Below, one piece after another: positions 39,966-51,364 of a stretch of 64,000 nucleotides of DNA. The notes below the pieces were generated by a model. The model was not told the DNA's origin. It searched no databases and worked only from the letters and a program-made list of their open reading frames with translations. This stretch comes from Mastigias papua (taxonomy: Eukaryota > Cnidaria > Scyphozoa > Rhizostomeae > Mastigiidae), in NCBI GenBank assembly GCA_964019165.1, contig OZ025279.1:134001-198000 (forward strand), read 5' to 3'. The position numbers and the translations under genes are program-made. Numbering within the stretch: the first letter of the stretch is position 1; each line of letters opens with the position of its first letter.

Positions 39966-42945
39966 CATTGTTGATACAACTGACGGCCAGGCTCAATGCT
40001 TACAAATTATAGAAAATGTAAGTGAGGTAGATCTATATACTAAGTATTCTAAAGAATTTAATGCTTCCAATAGGTCTAACGTTCATCAGCATACTGAACA
40101 AAAGAAAGGGCTTTTCATTGCATCCTTGAATATCAATGGTCTTCGCCGCCATCTTGATGAAATTTCGTCTTTTTTAAATGGAAAAGGCATTCATGTCCTT
40201 GCCTTGAATGAAACAAAGGTGGACAATTCATACCCCAAGCAGCTTACAAATATTTTAGGGTATCAACAGGAACGTAAAGATAGAACTGCCCGTGGGGGTG
40301 GAGTTGCGCTATACATAAGGGAGCCAATTCAGTACACTCGCCGTACTGATCTACCCTCTCAGGACCTTGAGCTCATTTGTGTAGAAATACAACCCCCTAA
40401 AAGCAAATCATACATTGTGATAGCTTGGTACCGTCCTCCAAGTGACCCTGTTGAATCTTTTAACAAACTTGAGACAATCCTCTCATACTTAGATCAAGAG
40501 GGCAAGGAAATTATTTTACTTGGCGACACAAACTGCAATTTTGCGAAGAAAACTGTTGACCTATCAAATGACATGAATGCAATGCATCTCCGCAGAATCT
40601 ATAACCTGCTGGGCCTTACTCAACTTATAGAGGAGCCAACTAGGGTTACCTGTGAAACAGCAACGCTAATAGACCATATTGCCACGACTTGCCCTATTAA
40701 TATCTTTAAATCGGGAATTCTAAAGCTTGCACTTAGTGACCATTACATGGTGTATTGTATTAGGAAGTTAAATGGGTCCATCAGCAAGAACCATAAGTCC
40801 ATAAAAACACGAAATATGAAAAAGTTTTCTGAGGAAGCATTTTTGAGAGATGTTGCTTCTATTGATTGGGTGCAAGCTTTGGAGTTCTCTGGTGATGCAA
40901 ATCTGCTTGTGCAACAGTTTTCAAATGAATTTTCTCGGGTGATTGAAAAACACGCACCACTTCGCCAAATTCGTGTTTCAGAAAAATACTGTCCTTGGAT
41001 AAATTCTGATTTAAAGAACCTGATTAGGACTAGGGATCGACTCAAAAGGTCTGCTGTGAAACATAAATCACAACACTTGATGAACTCCTATAAGCAATAT
41101 AGAAATCGAACAAATGCCTTGAACAGAGCGTTAAAAAAGCAATATTTCTCAGATAAAATCAATAGCAGTAAGGGAAATATGAAGGACTCTTGGCAGATCC
41201 TTAATCAGTTGCTGAACAAACGATCCCAATCTACGAATATCGTCAGCTTGAAAGAATCTAACCAAACCATTTTCGACAAACAATGTATTTCGAATAAAAT
41301 GAACGAGTACTTTTGTTCCATTGGAGAAAAGTTAGCTGCAGATATTGCTCATACTTCAAACCCACTTCTTTCTAATGAAATTAGTGTTAATGATGGCGGG
41401 AGGATCTTTGATTTCAGGGAAATCAATGAAAGAGATATACATGATGCAATGTCTAAGATTAAAGTAAAGAAAAGTTTTGGTAACGATAACATCTCGGGCT
41501 ATTTTCTAAAGATTGCTTTTCCATATGTTTCTAGAATACTAATGCTAATATTCAATACTTCTATTGAAACAAGTACGTTTCCTGTTAGCTGGAAGATCGC
41601 TCGAGTTACCCCGATTTACAAAGAAGGTGAAAAGTCAGAAAAGTCCAATTATCGACCAATATCGGTGCTACCTGTTTTATCTAGGCTTTTCGAGAAACTT
41701 ATCTACGACCAGCTGTACCAATACCTAGAACGGGGTGGGTTCCTGACTTCAGATCAATCTGGATTCAGGGCCTTACACTCATCAGCCACTTGTTTACTGA
41801 AATGTACTGATGATTGGTACAGCGGTATGGATGAAGGACTTTTAACTGGTTTAATATCTATTGATCTCAAAAAAGCTTTTGATACTGTTGATCATGAAAT
41901 CCTTTGTCAAAAACTGGAGCATTATGGTGTTGTCGGTAAGGAACTATCGTGGTTTAAATCTTACCTTAGTAACAGAAAACAATATTGTCGAATTAATGGT
42001 GTGGATTCAAACATCAATGATATCAATATAGGTGTTCCACAAGGGTCTTGCCTAGGTCCACTCTTATTTCTTGTTTATATAAATGACCTTACTTGCATCT
42101 TGAAAAGCTCTAAAGTTTCTATGTATGCTGATGATACAAGTATTTATCATTCTTCTAAGAACATTACGCAGTTAAATACGGCTTTAAGTGAAGAACTTCG
42201 GAGGCTCGACAGGTGGTTGAAGGGGAATAAGTTATCTCTTAATGTAGCTAAAACTCGCTCCTTGTTAATAACCACGAAACAAAAGAAGAAGTGTCTCATG
42301 GCTTCGAACCAAGCCTTTCAACCTTCTATTCGTGAGGAACATATAGAAGTTATATGCAACACTAAGTATCTAGGTGTTCAAATAGACGAAAATCTGACAT
42401 GGAAGAATCAGATAAAATCAGTCACTGAGAAAGCTTCTCGTGCAATTGGCTTTCTAAAATATGCCAAGCAGTTTCTCCCCGAGACAATTGTAAAAACTCT
42501 TTATACTAGCATCGTTGAGCCTCACTTCCAATACTGCTGCTCTGTTTGGGGCTGTTGCAATTCCACGGACATCTTACAATTGCAGAAGCTCCAAAACAGA
42601 GCAGCACGCATCGTGACCAATAGTCCTTTTGATGCTTCAAGCAAACCTCTGATCCAAAGCTTAGGTTGGAAAACAATTGAAGAGTTGATTGATAGACAAG
42701 TAAATCTAACAGTCTTTAAATGCTTAAACAGCACTGCTCCCAAATACCTTTGCGATATCTTTACTAAAAACACTGTTTATGCCACACGTAGTCTTCGAAA
42801 TACAAATACTGACTTGCGGCTGCCGTTAAAAAGCTCTGCTAACGGTCAGAAGTGTTTTTCATACAGAGGTGCGAAATGTTGGAATGGTCTTTCAACCGAG
42901 GCCAAACAAACTACTTCAATTAAAGCCTTTAAGTGCCTAATTTAG
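39955..42945 (+). CDS. LINE D ORF2: APE endonuclease and reverse transcriptase
   Basis: Open from 39955 (after a stop at 39952) to TAG at 42943-42945, +1 relative to ORF1. There is no ATG near the beginning. The endonuclease starts about 40.12 kb (SLNINGLRRHLDEI), with LNETKVD, a DTNC block (LLGDTNCNF) and the terminal LSDHYMV. RT follows with IARVTPIYKEGEKS, NYRPISVLP, SIDLKKAFDTVDH, GVPQGSCLGPLLF and the active site MYADDTS (YADD at 42124-42135), then WLKGNKLSLNVAKTR. The C-terminal LQKLQNRAARIVTN and RGAKCWNGLSTE blocks are as in CR1. It nicks the target and copies the element RNA there. Confidence 0.9.
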   Translation: MVFNIVDTTDGQAQCLQIIENVSEVDLYTKYSKEFNASNRSNVHQHTEQKKGLFIASLNINGLRRHLDEISSFLNGKGIHVLALNETKVDNSYPKQLTNILGYQQERKDRTARGGGVALYIREPIQYTRRTDLPSQDLELICVEIQPPKSKSYIVIAWYRPPSDPVESFNKLETILSYLDQEGKEIILLGDTNCNFAKKTVDLSNDMNAMHLRRIYNLLGLTQLIEEPTRVTCETATLIDHIATTCPINIFKSGILKLALSDHYMVYCIRKLNGSISKNHKSIKTRNMKKFSEEAFLRDVASIDWVQALEFSGDANLLVQQFSNEFSRVIEKHAPLRQIRVSEKYCPWINSDLKNLIRTRDRLKRSAVKHKSQHLMNSYKQYRNRTNALNRALKKQYFSDKINSSKGNMKDSWQILNQLLNKRSQSTNIVSLKESNQTIFDKQCISNKMNEYFCSIGEKLAADIAHTSNPLLSNEISVNDGGRIFDFREINERDIHDAMSKIKVKKSFGNDNISGYFLKIAFPYVSRILMLIFNTSIETSTFPVSWKIARVTPIYKEGEKSEKSNYRPISVLPVLSRLFEKLIYDQLYQYLERGGFLTSDQSGFRALHSSATCLLKCTDDWYSGMDEGLLTGLISIDLKKAFDTVDHEILCQKLEHYGVVGKELSWFKSYLSNRKQYCRINGVDSNINDINIGVPQGSCLGPLLFLVYINDLTCILKSSKVSMYADDTSIYHSSKNITQLNTALSEELRRLDRWLKGNKLSLNVAKTRSLLITTKQKKKCLMASNQAFQPSIREEHIEVICNTKYLGVQIDENLTWKNQIKSVTEKASRAIGFLKYAKQFLPETIVKTLYTSIVEPHFQYCCSVWGCCNSTDILQLQKLQNRAARIVTNSPFDASSKPLIQSLGWKTIEELIDRQVNLTVFKCLNSTAPKYLCDIFTKNTVYATRSLRNTNTDLRLPLKSSANGQKCFSYRGAKCWNGLSTEAKQTTSIKAFKCLI

Positions 42946-43118
42946 CCTAGGTCAGTGTATTTACCTTTTACACAGAAATATATCTACAGACTATCCTGAT
43001 CCTTTTAAATAGTGTATTTTTGTTTTTTTTTTAGATTTGAGATTTGTAATTAGGTAATTAGATTTTTAAAAATTGTTATTAGGTTTTTTGATATGTAATT
43101 TATTTATTTAATGTAGAC

Positions 43119-43162
43119 GGAGGGCCCCTTGCAAATCAGTGACTACTGAAGGGCCACCCTCC
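43119..43162 (+). other. LINE D 3'-tail hairpin
   Basis: GGAGGG...CCCTCC stem with inner CCCTT/AAGGG. It probably forms the RNA element bound by the RT, as known for L2-type LINEs. Confidence 0.7.
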
Positions 43163-43198
43163 TTAAAAATTTGAAATGAATGAACGGTCAGATTTGAT

Positions 43199-43304
43199 CA
43201 TGGCTTTCGGCATTCGATTTTTTAATTTACACGGTCAGATTTTGTCGAATTCGACGACAAAATCAAACCGTGTAAACTAAAAAATCGAATGTCGAAAGCC
43301 ATGA
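43199..43304. repeat. Near-perfect palindrome at the left of Harbinger copy 2
   Basis: About 48-base arms (CATGGCTTTCGGCATTCGAT... against ...ATCGAATGTCGAAAGCCATG) fold onto each other with a short GAATTC centre. Confidence 0.8.
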
Positions 43305-43896
43305 TCAGACTGTCGAATTCGATTTTTTAAAAATCGAACATGTTCTATTTCTTTCGACAAATCGAATGGCAAATGAATGAAATTTTTCCTCGCCCACGCT
43401 TCCGCGTCACCTGTATCATGAAATTCCGCACGGTATCACGAATCAGTTTGGCCTAAGTGCTATAAAATGAAGAAATAGAACTATTCATTGCTAAAGAAGA
43501 AAGAGAAGAGGGCTCAATAAAAGAAAGACTTTCATCAAAATTTGTTTGGGATTCATTATCGCGTAGTTCGTGTAGTAGTAATTTTCTTCGGCAAAGCACA
43601 ACTCCTTCAAAAGTCTATCGTAAGCCCCAGCAACCATTCCTTCATCAATTTTGTACATTTTCCGCTCTTATTTCTTCGTCTTTTAATACCAATACTATTA
43701 ATATCACAGCTAAAGCTACCTGGTCTTCTATGTTTGTTGCAAAACAACAGTTTGGCTGTTTTATATTCGATAAAAGCTGATTATGATTCGATAAAGTCTG
43801 ACCGTGTAAAAGGGGCTTTCGATTCGACAAATCTGAAGCAAGGCAAGATTCAACAAATCGAATTCGACAAATTCTGATCGTGTAAGAGCGGCTTAA

Positions 43897-46290
43897 TAAA
43901 CTGACATTACTCTATGAAGTGGACTCGGCCTAAAGGGTGCTTTGTAGCAAAGTGCTAGGCCATGAACATGGAAGCTTGCTTTTGAATATTACCTAAAGAG
44001 GAGTTTGCTTTCATCAGCAAATGTCAGGTTAGGTGAAATGTTTCCTCAAACTGAGTTGTTGATTAAAATTACTGAACCCCTCTCAAATTTCCATAAACAG
44101 CAAAGCCTTCCTCTGGTTCATACACATAAAACCGTGACTTTTTCCGAACTCCGCATGCAGCTTTCCTCTATTAAAGAAGCCGGGGCCCACTTTGCTTTTC
44201 TTATTTTTGGCAAGAGGCTTTTGGTTTTTAGTGTTGGCGTACAAGTAAACGATAATACAGCGACCTATTCCAGATACTGACGGTTATTCTAGTTATCCAA
44301 AGTTCTTGGTGTGGAGGCAAAACTGATTGAATGAGTTTCCAGTTTGACCTTTAAACAGATTTGTACATTATGCAAAGATCACTTAAATCTTTAATACTCA
44401 ACGGAAAAATTACAATTAAACTCACCATTTATTGCAGGTGTGAAGTACAGTGAACAACACTATTTTACAATCAAATAATTAAATAGTGCGCGGTACGTCC
44501 AGGGCGTCCCACAAAGAAGTAAACACTGACGCTGACGCCAACTCAAGATTTCGCGCGACTTGATCACAATCACAATCGCACATTAACAGGCTACTCCAAG
44601 GTAACAACATCGCTTAGTTTTAGTGAAATGATGCCATTAGGGGTCACCTATGAGTGGTCACCTATGAGCCAAAAATTTGATATAACCTTCACGTACTTTT
44701 TTTGTATAAGAAAGTGTTTTATAAGAAAGTAGTTCTCGATTCGTCAAAAAGTTAAGAAAGTTCAGTACTGGATTTTGCAAACCTAAAAAAGTTTAAAAAT
44801 TTGTTTTTACCCAAAAAAGGTAAACAAGCAAAACCACGAATAAATTTCATCCTGTGACCAATAGAGTTAGTCAGGAAAAGCACTTCAACTTCAATAACTT
44901 AAATTAACAGATCCAGTAGTATGTATATACACAGGAAACATGATTTTCTTCCAAATTTTCAGATTAAAAAAAAGTGTTATGTACTGTGTTCAGTTCTATT
45001 AACCAAGAAATTCAGCTTTTGCCCAATGAAAGTCTTAACAAAGTTTGAGTACTGGAATAGCCAGATTATTAAGAAAGTCTGAGTACTGGAGTTATTTTAA
45101 ACTTTTATATAAAAAAACACGTGTAATGTGTCTAATTTTAATGTCCTTTTAAAGTAGACATAGGCTAGATTTAACTACTTAATTTCATTATTTTGATTTG
45201 CATATAAAAATATAAGATATAAGCCTGAAATAAAATTTGATGCAGTAATGCTGATGAAAATATGTATGTTAATAAACCCCTCATGATGATACTACAAAAA
45301 TCCAGATACGTCTTTTAAATACGTCTTTGAAACTCTTCTATAACGGCAGAGATAGGATATAAGGTTTGATAGACATAAATTATTTTCTGACTAAAAATTC
45401 TAACATTTTGTTTATTTCGGTACGTGCATTCAAATTAAATTCATTTTTCAGTATTTCATTTATATAAATTGCGCTCTCTAATGCAATTCAGAATCTCTAC
45501 TTGCCTGGAAAAGAAAAAGGAGGAGTATATTACAGGGACAACCGAGCGTATTTCTAACTGAGGGGCTATGGAAACTCACACATCTCAAACCAATGGGCGC
45601 CAAAGGCGCGAGAATTTTCAGAGGGCTTCAGGGCGTGCTCCCCAGGGAAAATTTTTCAAATTTAGACCTGAAATCGCCCGAAACCCTTCTATTTCTGCTT
45701 ATTCTGGGGGATATTCCAGCAGTTTTTGCATAGAAACGAGCATTGTAACATTACTGAGGATATTGTATGACATTTGATGATGGAGAACAAAGGTCTAATA
45801 CTAAGCATGTTCCGAAATTCTTATTTCCAGTATCAAAACTGCTTTCTCAAAACAATATTTCACTCTCAATCTTACACTGTTAGTTGAACGTATTTCAGTC
45901 AAACACTTGCACTGATCACTGATCACTGATCATCTGCCAGTCTAATATTTTGTTAAGCAAATAGATGATTGAGGTCACCCTTAGTAAAAGGTAAAGATAA
46001 AGCAAAGTTATGTTAGTGGTTGTCACTAACGAATTTGTTAGCAAAATTAACTCGCAGAGCATCTGCTCTTGTTTGTGCAAATCTACTACTATAATACGGT
46101 TAAATCGTTGTACCAGTCACACCATTAATGAAAAAATTATTCCTGGACCTGTGATGGCAAATTTTGAAATATCAGGGGGACTAATTGAGCAGAAATTCAC
46201 AATGCAATGCAATCCGATTAATGATAAGACTTCCCAAGTTTTCATACTGTATAAAAATTAGCAGATCGAAAAGATCCAGATACCAAAAGT
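43897..46290. other. No recognisable gene
   Basis: Short frames only (44005-44280 is the longest open one). Around 45.58-45.70 kb a GGCGCCAAAGGCGCG-type palindromic motif resembles interspersed repeats but has no defined ends. Confidence 0.4.
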
Positions 46291-46294
46291 AACT

Positions 46295-46546
46295 AGGGGC
46301 CGGTCATTAATTCTTCCAGGGGAAGGGTGGACGATATCTAATAGGGGGAGCCAAAATTCTGCAAACATAGATGGAGGGGTGATGAAAAACAAAGAGCATT
46401 TTAAAAGAAGGAGCATGTAGTTTCTTCTCAAATCCTGGAGTGGGGACCAAAATTTCTACAAAAATCTGAGAGAGGGGCAATCATTCCATGAAATATATGA
46501 GAATGTTTTCCATCCCCTCCGCACTAGCAATTAATGATCCTTCCCA
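46295..46546. mobile_element. MITE with AGGGGCCGGTCATTAATT-type ends
   Basis: The left end AGGGGCCGGTCATTAATT is approximately complementary to AATTAATGATCCTTCCC at the right. About 250 bp, non-coding. Ends resemble those of the perfect MITE at 58976-59288. Confidence 0.5.
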
Positions 46547-46899
46547 TAGGGCCAGAATTTCAAAATATATCTGTAGATATTGGCCCTGTAAAGTCTAGGG
46601 GTAAAGAGTGCGCTCTTGATGCAATCTAAAAACCTTTCAGGAGCTTTTCTGCTGCATAGAAATTGAGAGCCTGAGACATGCGGGTGACAAAGTCTTCAGT
46701 GTTGAATAATTAGTTTGCTTTTTCATTATTCAAGTTATTGCTGTTTCATTTTTTTTTTTCATTTTAAATTATTTATACACAAAATCCCTTCAGCTAAATC
46801 TAACAATACAAAAAGAAAGGTTTATTAATTAATACTATATACTAAAGCTAAAAAACTAATGGCATTGCTGATCTTCCAGGGAGTCGTGTTTTTTTTTGG

Positions 46900-47196
46900 C
46901 TTTCAGCTCATCAAATGCATTTTCAGTTGTTTTTTGAATCGGCACAAGGTAGGAAGCTCCCTGATACTTATTGGGATTTCATTCCAGACCTTAAGAGCTG
47001 AATACGAAAATCCTTTTTTGGCGTACTCCAGATTGTACCTCGGAATCTGAAGATCTCTGCAGAAGCGTGTGTTATAGTTGGAATAATGGGATCTTCGTTG
47101 AAATTTGTTCCAAAGGTTTTCAGGGCAGAGTCTATTCATGATCTTATAAGCCATAACGGCACGATCAAACATAACAAGCTGTTGCTTAAACAACTA
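46900..47196 (-). pseudogene. LINE ORF2 C-terminal fragment
   Basis: The minus-strand frame reads FDRAVMAYKIMNRLCPENLW, then RRSHYSNYNTRF and GFSYSALKVWNEIPISIREL, ending FKKQLKMHLMS. The V-x-KI-NRLCP, NTR and (A/G)-K-WNxIPxxIR blocks are the post-RT tail of many cnidarian and other invertebrate LINEs. Only about 95 residues remain. Confidence 0.7.
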
Positions 47197-47899
47197 AAAA
47201 TTATTAATTCCCTTTTTAGTGAATCAGTATACTCTTGTCATGTTTGCTTATCTCGTAGCAGCGCTTAAAAATCTGACCAAATTATTGGTGAGGCTGTAGC
47301 CCTCTGTGGTCCATGTATTACTCAGTTCTGAAAGCCCAGAACATTCTCCTTTAAAATATGCTTCCCTACCGGTGCTGTCATTCTCGAGACGAGAGAATAA
47401 ACAATATTTGTCCCCACATGAATGAAGGGCTTAAAATTAGACAAAATATTGTATAGCTTCTCAGAAGCACCAAATAAATTTCTTACCTAACTGAAGTGGG
47501 AAGGTCCATTTCTTCGTTGCTCGTACTTTAATTGTATTCGTGCCAAAACAAAATTTGTAGCAAGAGAACCCACGATGATTTCGATGCTCATTTGCACTAC
47601 TGTTGAAAGAAACTGGATCTATTGTGTGGGGCAACTAACAATTGTGCAGCAAAAGCTGAAATAGTGCGGATTGCTGGCGATTTCATTCCAGGACCTATTG
47701 TACTCCTTTGTCTCACATGTCAGATCTATTGTACTCGATAGAAATCGATTGTGCACCATATCTCAAATTCTCAACAATATCAAACCCACAATGCTTCGCA
47801 ATAGATTCTACTGTGTCACAATTGATAGATTCTACTGTATCACAAGTACATCAAATCAAATCATTCAGCTTTGTCTTAAAACCAGTTAGTAGTTCCTAA

Positions 47900-49340
47900 A
47901 GTGCTTTAAACAACTCAAAAAGGCAAAGCATTTGGGCGTGATAAAATACCTACAACCTTGGTAAAAGATGCAGGCAAATTTCATTTCATACCTGGGTACC
48001 TCCAATACTTAAGTTAAGTCTGGAAAAAGACGCGACAGCAACAACTGTAGGCCAATTTAAGTGCTTTCAGTTTTCTCAAGAGTATTTGAAAGGATTATAC
48101 AAGATCAATTACACGAGTTTTTAAAAGTAAAGTGCAAGGCAACATATACCCAATATGCCTTCAGAACATTATATTCCACATTTGCATCCCTCGTACATAG
48201 TACTGAACATTGGTGTCAAAATGCTGATAAAAAGAACATTAATATGACGATATTTCCAGACTTGAAAAAGCATTGGACACTGTTAATCAGAAAATATTAA
48301 TAGATATAACAGATGGAATACGGTGTCAAAGGAACATGAATTGGATGGTTTAAACCATTCCTAAGTGGTAGAAAGCATTTCTACACTGTAAATACTTAAA
48401 GATCAAGTAATGAAGAAGTTACTTGCGGCATTCCCCAAGGATCATGCTTAGGTCCCCTTCTCTTCATTGTTTATCCTTAGGCCTCCTTCTCTTCATTGTA
48501 TACCTTAATGACTTTGAGAGTTGCTTGGAATTCTCTATACCAAACAAGTATGCTGACGATACATGTACAACAATTGCATCCAGTCATATAACAGAGCTCA
48601 TAACCATGACGAAAAAGGACATAATAAATATCAGTGATTGGTTGAGGGTAAATAAACCAAATGCGAACCCCCAAGCAACAGAATTTATGGCTATTGGTCA
48701 TCAACGTAGAATGAATACAATCAACGACCTCCCCTCGCTCAAACTTAATGATAATGAAATAAACCGTGTGGGAAAAGTCAAATCCTTATGCGTCATTGTT
48801 GACGAAGGGCTAAAATGGAAGAATCAATTTAAATCATCGACGGAAAAAGCTAGCAGGAGGCATATCAACCTTGAAAAAAGCTCCACTAATCCAAACAATG
48901 CGATGTTTACCGTTCTCTCTTTGAGAGTCACCTACGCTACGGAAACGTAGTATAGGGAAGCCTATCGTCGTCTGAACTACAAACATTGCAGCGTTTGCAA
49001 AATAGAGTCATATCAGTTATCGAAAGTGCAAGGTTTAAGGAACCGTGGACTAAAACTTGATCGTTCTGTTTTGGTTTATAAGATTCTCAACAAGCTATTC
49101 CATGAAAGTCTATGGAATATGGTCCGAATTATATCATCTTTATCTAATTTTAATACTAGAAACGATAAAGATCTGCATATTCCAAAAAATACAACTTGAA
49201 TATTCCAGGATTTCAATATGCTGGTATTATGGCCTGAGATGATATACCAATTTAAATAAGAGAACTGTCAACGCTAAGTCTATTTAAAAGCCATCTAAAA
49301 GCCATACAATCTTATGCTGAGAGATGACATTACAAAAATA
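47900..49340 (+). pseudogene. Decayed CR1/L2-like LINE reverse transcriptase
   Basis: Fragments in order: a GRDKIPTTLVKDAG-like start (about 47.93 kb, frameshifted), FSRVFERIIQDQLHEFL (48.07 kb), LGPLLFIVY-like (48.45 kb), NKYADDTCTTI active site (48.54 kb), WLRVNKPNANPQATEFM (48.64 kb) and a KSLCVIVDEGLKWK block (48.78 kb). Several frameshifts are visible, and a short tandem duplication at about 48.45-48.50 kb repeats the CTTCTCTTCATTGT segment. Inactive. Confidence 0.75.
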
Positions 49341-49455
49341 AACCAAAGTTACAAACATAATATCATTAAGGTGACTTTTTGCCTCTTTGTTTCTTAAACT
49401 CAAACCTTATCTAATCCAAATTACCTTGCTCTATGATATTTCCTTGAATTTAGCT

Positions 49456-49534
49456 TTTTACTTCAAACATAGTAACTATGCTTCAAATAAGCTGTGTTTA
49501 CTTCAAACATAGTAACTATACTTCAAATAAGCTG
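49456..49534. repeat. Direct tandem duplication, about 37 bp
   Basis: CTTCAAACATAGTAACTATG and the following CTTCAAATAAGCTGT are present twice in a row. Confidence 0.75.
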
Positions 49535-49599
49535 TATCAAAAGTCTCCTCGAGTATTAAATTCCGTTACATACCTTCTTCAAATTACCCCATAGGCCAA

Positions 49600-49690
49600 A
49601 CTCATTGGCCAACCTCATTGGCCAACCCCATTGGCCAACCTCATTGGCCAAACCCATTGGCCAACCTCATTGGCCAAACCCATTGGATAA
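49600..49690. repeat. Minisatellite, CATTGGCCAACC unit
   Basis: About seven copies of a 13-bp unit with small variants. No spacers, so not a CRISPR-type array. Confidence 0.85.
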
Positions 49691-50575
49691 GCCCATTTGT
49701 ATTTCATATCAATAATTAATATGAAATGCTGCATAAAGGTGCTTGAAGTAGAAGTCCCCTTATCACTTATATTAAGATAAAAAAAATATTTTTTATAAGC
49801 AAAAATTCACAAATTATCATACAAAACCATCTAGCTTACAAGGGGTTTCATAATCAGTGCCTAAAAAAACCATGAAGCGTTAAGATTTTGATTTGCATTC
49901 AAATAGCATTTTGCAAATAATTTTGTAGATCCCTTCTGAATACAAACTGTGAGGAAGAATTTCCAATCTCTAAAGGTAATTCATTCCAATTTTCCCCCTC
50001 CCCCATTATCAAATGGACCTAAAGCCACATTGCTTTCTATTTTGGTCTATACATATGCATCTCAAAAATATGATCGAATTATTCCATATGAATGAATTGA
50101 ATTGAATATAGTGAAAGTTAAAAGTAATGATTCATAGGCAAATGTTAAAAGCTGAAGTTTAAATATGTCCGGAAATAGATAGCATGTGTCAATTAAAAAT
50201 CAAATAAAACATGGATCAAAAGAAATAAAATATATGTAGCCTGAATCTCCGTTTGGACAGAGTTAACTGTGGCTCCTTAGTTATACCTGTGAATTAAGGC
50301 AGAATTATATTGCTCTCTTTGCAATAAATGTCACAATTTATATTTTTTGTTAAAAGTCTGTTGGTACTACAGAACTTCACTATAGCACGAAAAAGCGGGA
50401 ACATTTTTTTAGCATACTGAAAGCTTTTTCATCCGACACTTGTCAGAGAATGAAACGTCGGATAACGACCGAAAGGTGGACGGAAATATATAGCCAGATG
50501 AGGGTACACGTGACATGATGAATAATGTGTCCAGTTAGCCGTATGATTGGCCACTTGGCACCTATTCACCATTGT

Positions 50576-51263
50576 TTACTTTAAGAGTCCAAGTGAGAAA
50601 ATGAACTCTTTTTGTTTACACAAGACTGGGTTTTGAGTCTTAATGCAAACTGATTCCAAAACACTTAAATGAAAGGACGATCTTGCTTGCCCTATGATCC
50701 GAAAATTATCGTCTATATATGTTTTGGCGCATTCTGGATTTGTAATAAGATGTTGTCCTATGGCCGAATCACTTTTCATTTTAGAATTAGAGTTTTTACA
50801 CATACGAGGTGGCTGTTCTCTTATTATATTGTTTTTCGTTCTGATGCTCGTGGGTACACGTTGTTTTATTCTGTCTGCTAGCCTCTACTTAGTGCGACCT
50901 CCGTACTAAGCTTCATATCGGTACGAAAATTCGTAAACTACACAACTTTTTGAGTGGTAGGAACGCTATCTTTTTTAGCAGATGGTAGCATGACCCTAGT
51001 ATTATAAACCGCACGGGGCTTCAAAGCATAGAAGCAAGAAGTAATGGCTTTATTAATTTGGTTTTCAAATTTTGATGAAACATTTCCAATCCCGGGCAAT
51101 TTAGGTAAATCGGGCACTTTTTAGGACCAACCTGTTTTTCTGATGAAGATGTCCTCGGGCAAAAAGGTGACCTCGATACAAAACATCAGCACAAATCCCT
51201 ATGGTCTCATCTAATGGCACATTGGTGAATGTCATTGCTGATGAGCTACCTTTCTTAGATATT
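50576..51263 (-). pseudogene. Penelope-like element remnant: RT piece and GIY-YIG endonuclease
   Basis: Minus strand, right to left: FTNVPLDETIGICADVLYRG (RT region, 51.2 kb), then after an internal deletion and frameshifts FENQINKAIT and VMLPSAKKDSVPTTQKSCVV, a GIY-YIG-like YGGRTK, RLADRIKQRVPTSIR, and the long frame SAIGQHLITNPECAKTY to FHLSVLESVCIKTQNPVL. The GIY-YIG nuclease C-terminal to RT is the hallmark of Penelope-like retroelements. Two stops fall in the GIY-YIG motif. Truncated and inactive. Confidence 0.7.
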
Positions 51264-51362
51264 TGAAATGAAATGAAAAGAAATGAAAAGAAATGAAATG
51301 AAAAGAAATGAAAAGAAATGAAAAGAAATGAAATGAAAAGAAATGTAATGAAAAGAAATGTA
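51263..51362. repeat. Microsatellite of GAAAT/GAAAA pentamers
   Basis: About 20 pentamer units, directly abutting the Penelope-like remnant. Confidence 0.92.
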
Positions 51363-51364
51363 AT

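Larger units (their letters stand above)
38403..43183 (+). mobile_element. CR1-like LINE D, full length, two open ORFs
   Basis: About 4.78 kb between the two parts of Harbinger copy 2, which fixes both ends to within a few bases. It has a 5' UTR (38403-38516), ORF1 with esterase, ORF2 with APE endonuclease and RT, a 3' UTR with hairpin 43119-43162, and an end TTGAAATGAATGA with short direct repeats, as in CR1/L2 tails. No lesion was found in either ORF. Confidence 0.88.
38392..43893. mobile_element. Harbinger-type non-autonomous element, copy 2, split by LINE D
   Basis: The left tip AACCGCTCTTA (38392-38402) is directly after the TAA shared with copy 1. The body resumes at 43184 (ACGGTCAGATTTG) and ends AGCGGCT 43893 with TAA 43894-43896. 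Its right TIR, reversed, reads AGCCGCTCTTACACGATCAG, matching the tip joined to 43184. LINE D therefore lies 11 bp inside the element. Confidence 0.6.

Noticed and set aside
44005..44280. 91-codon frame starting MLSSANVRLGEMFPQ
   Set aside because: Looks protein-like but I recognise nothing, and no splice or promoter context supports it.
45568..45777. 69-codon frame METHTSQTNGRQ
   Set aside because: Overlaps a GGCGCC-type interspersed repeat motif; probably non-coding repeat.
49600..49690. CRISPR-like regular repeats
   Set aside because: Units are contiguous without spacers, in a eukaryotic genome; a minisatellite.
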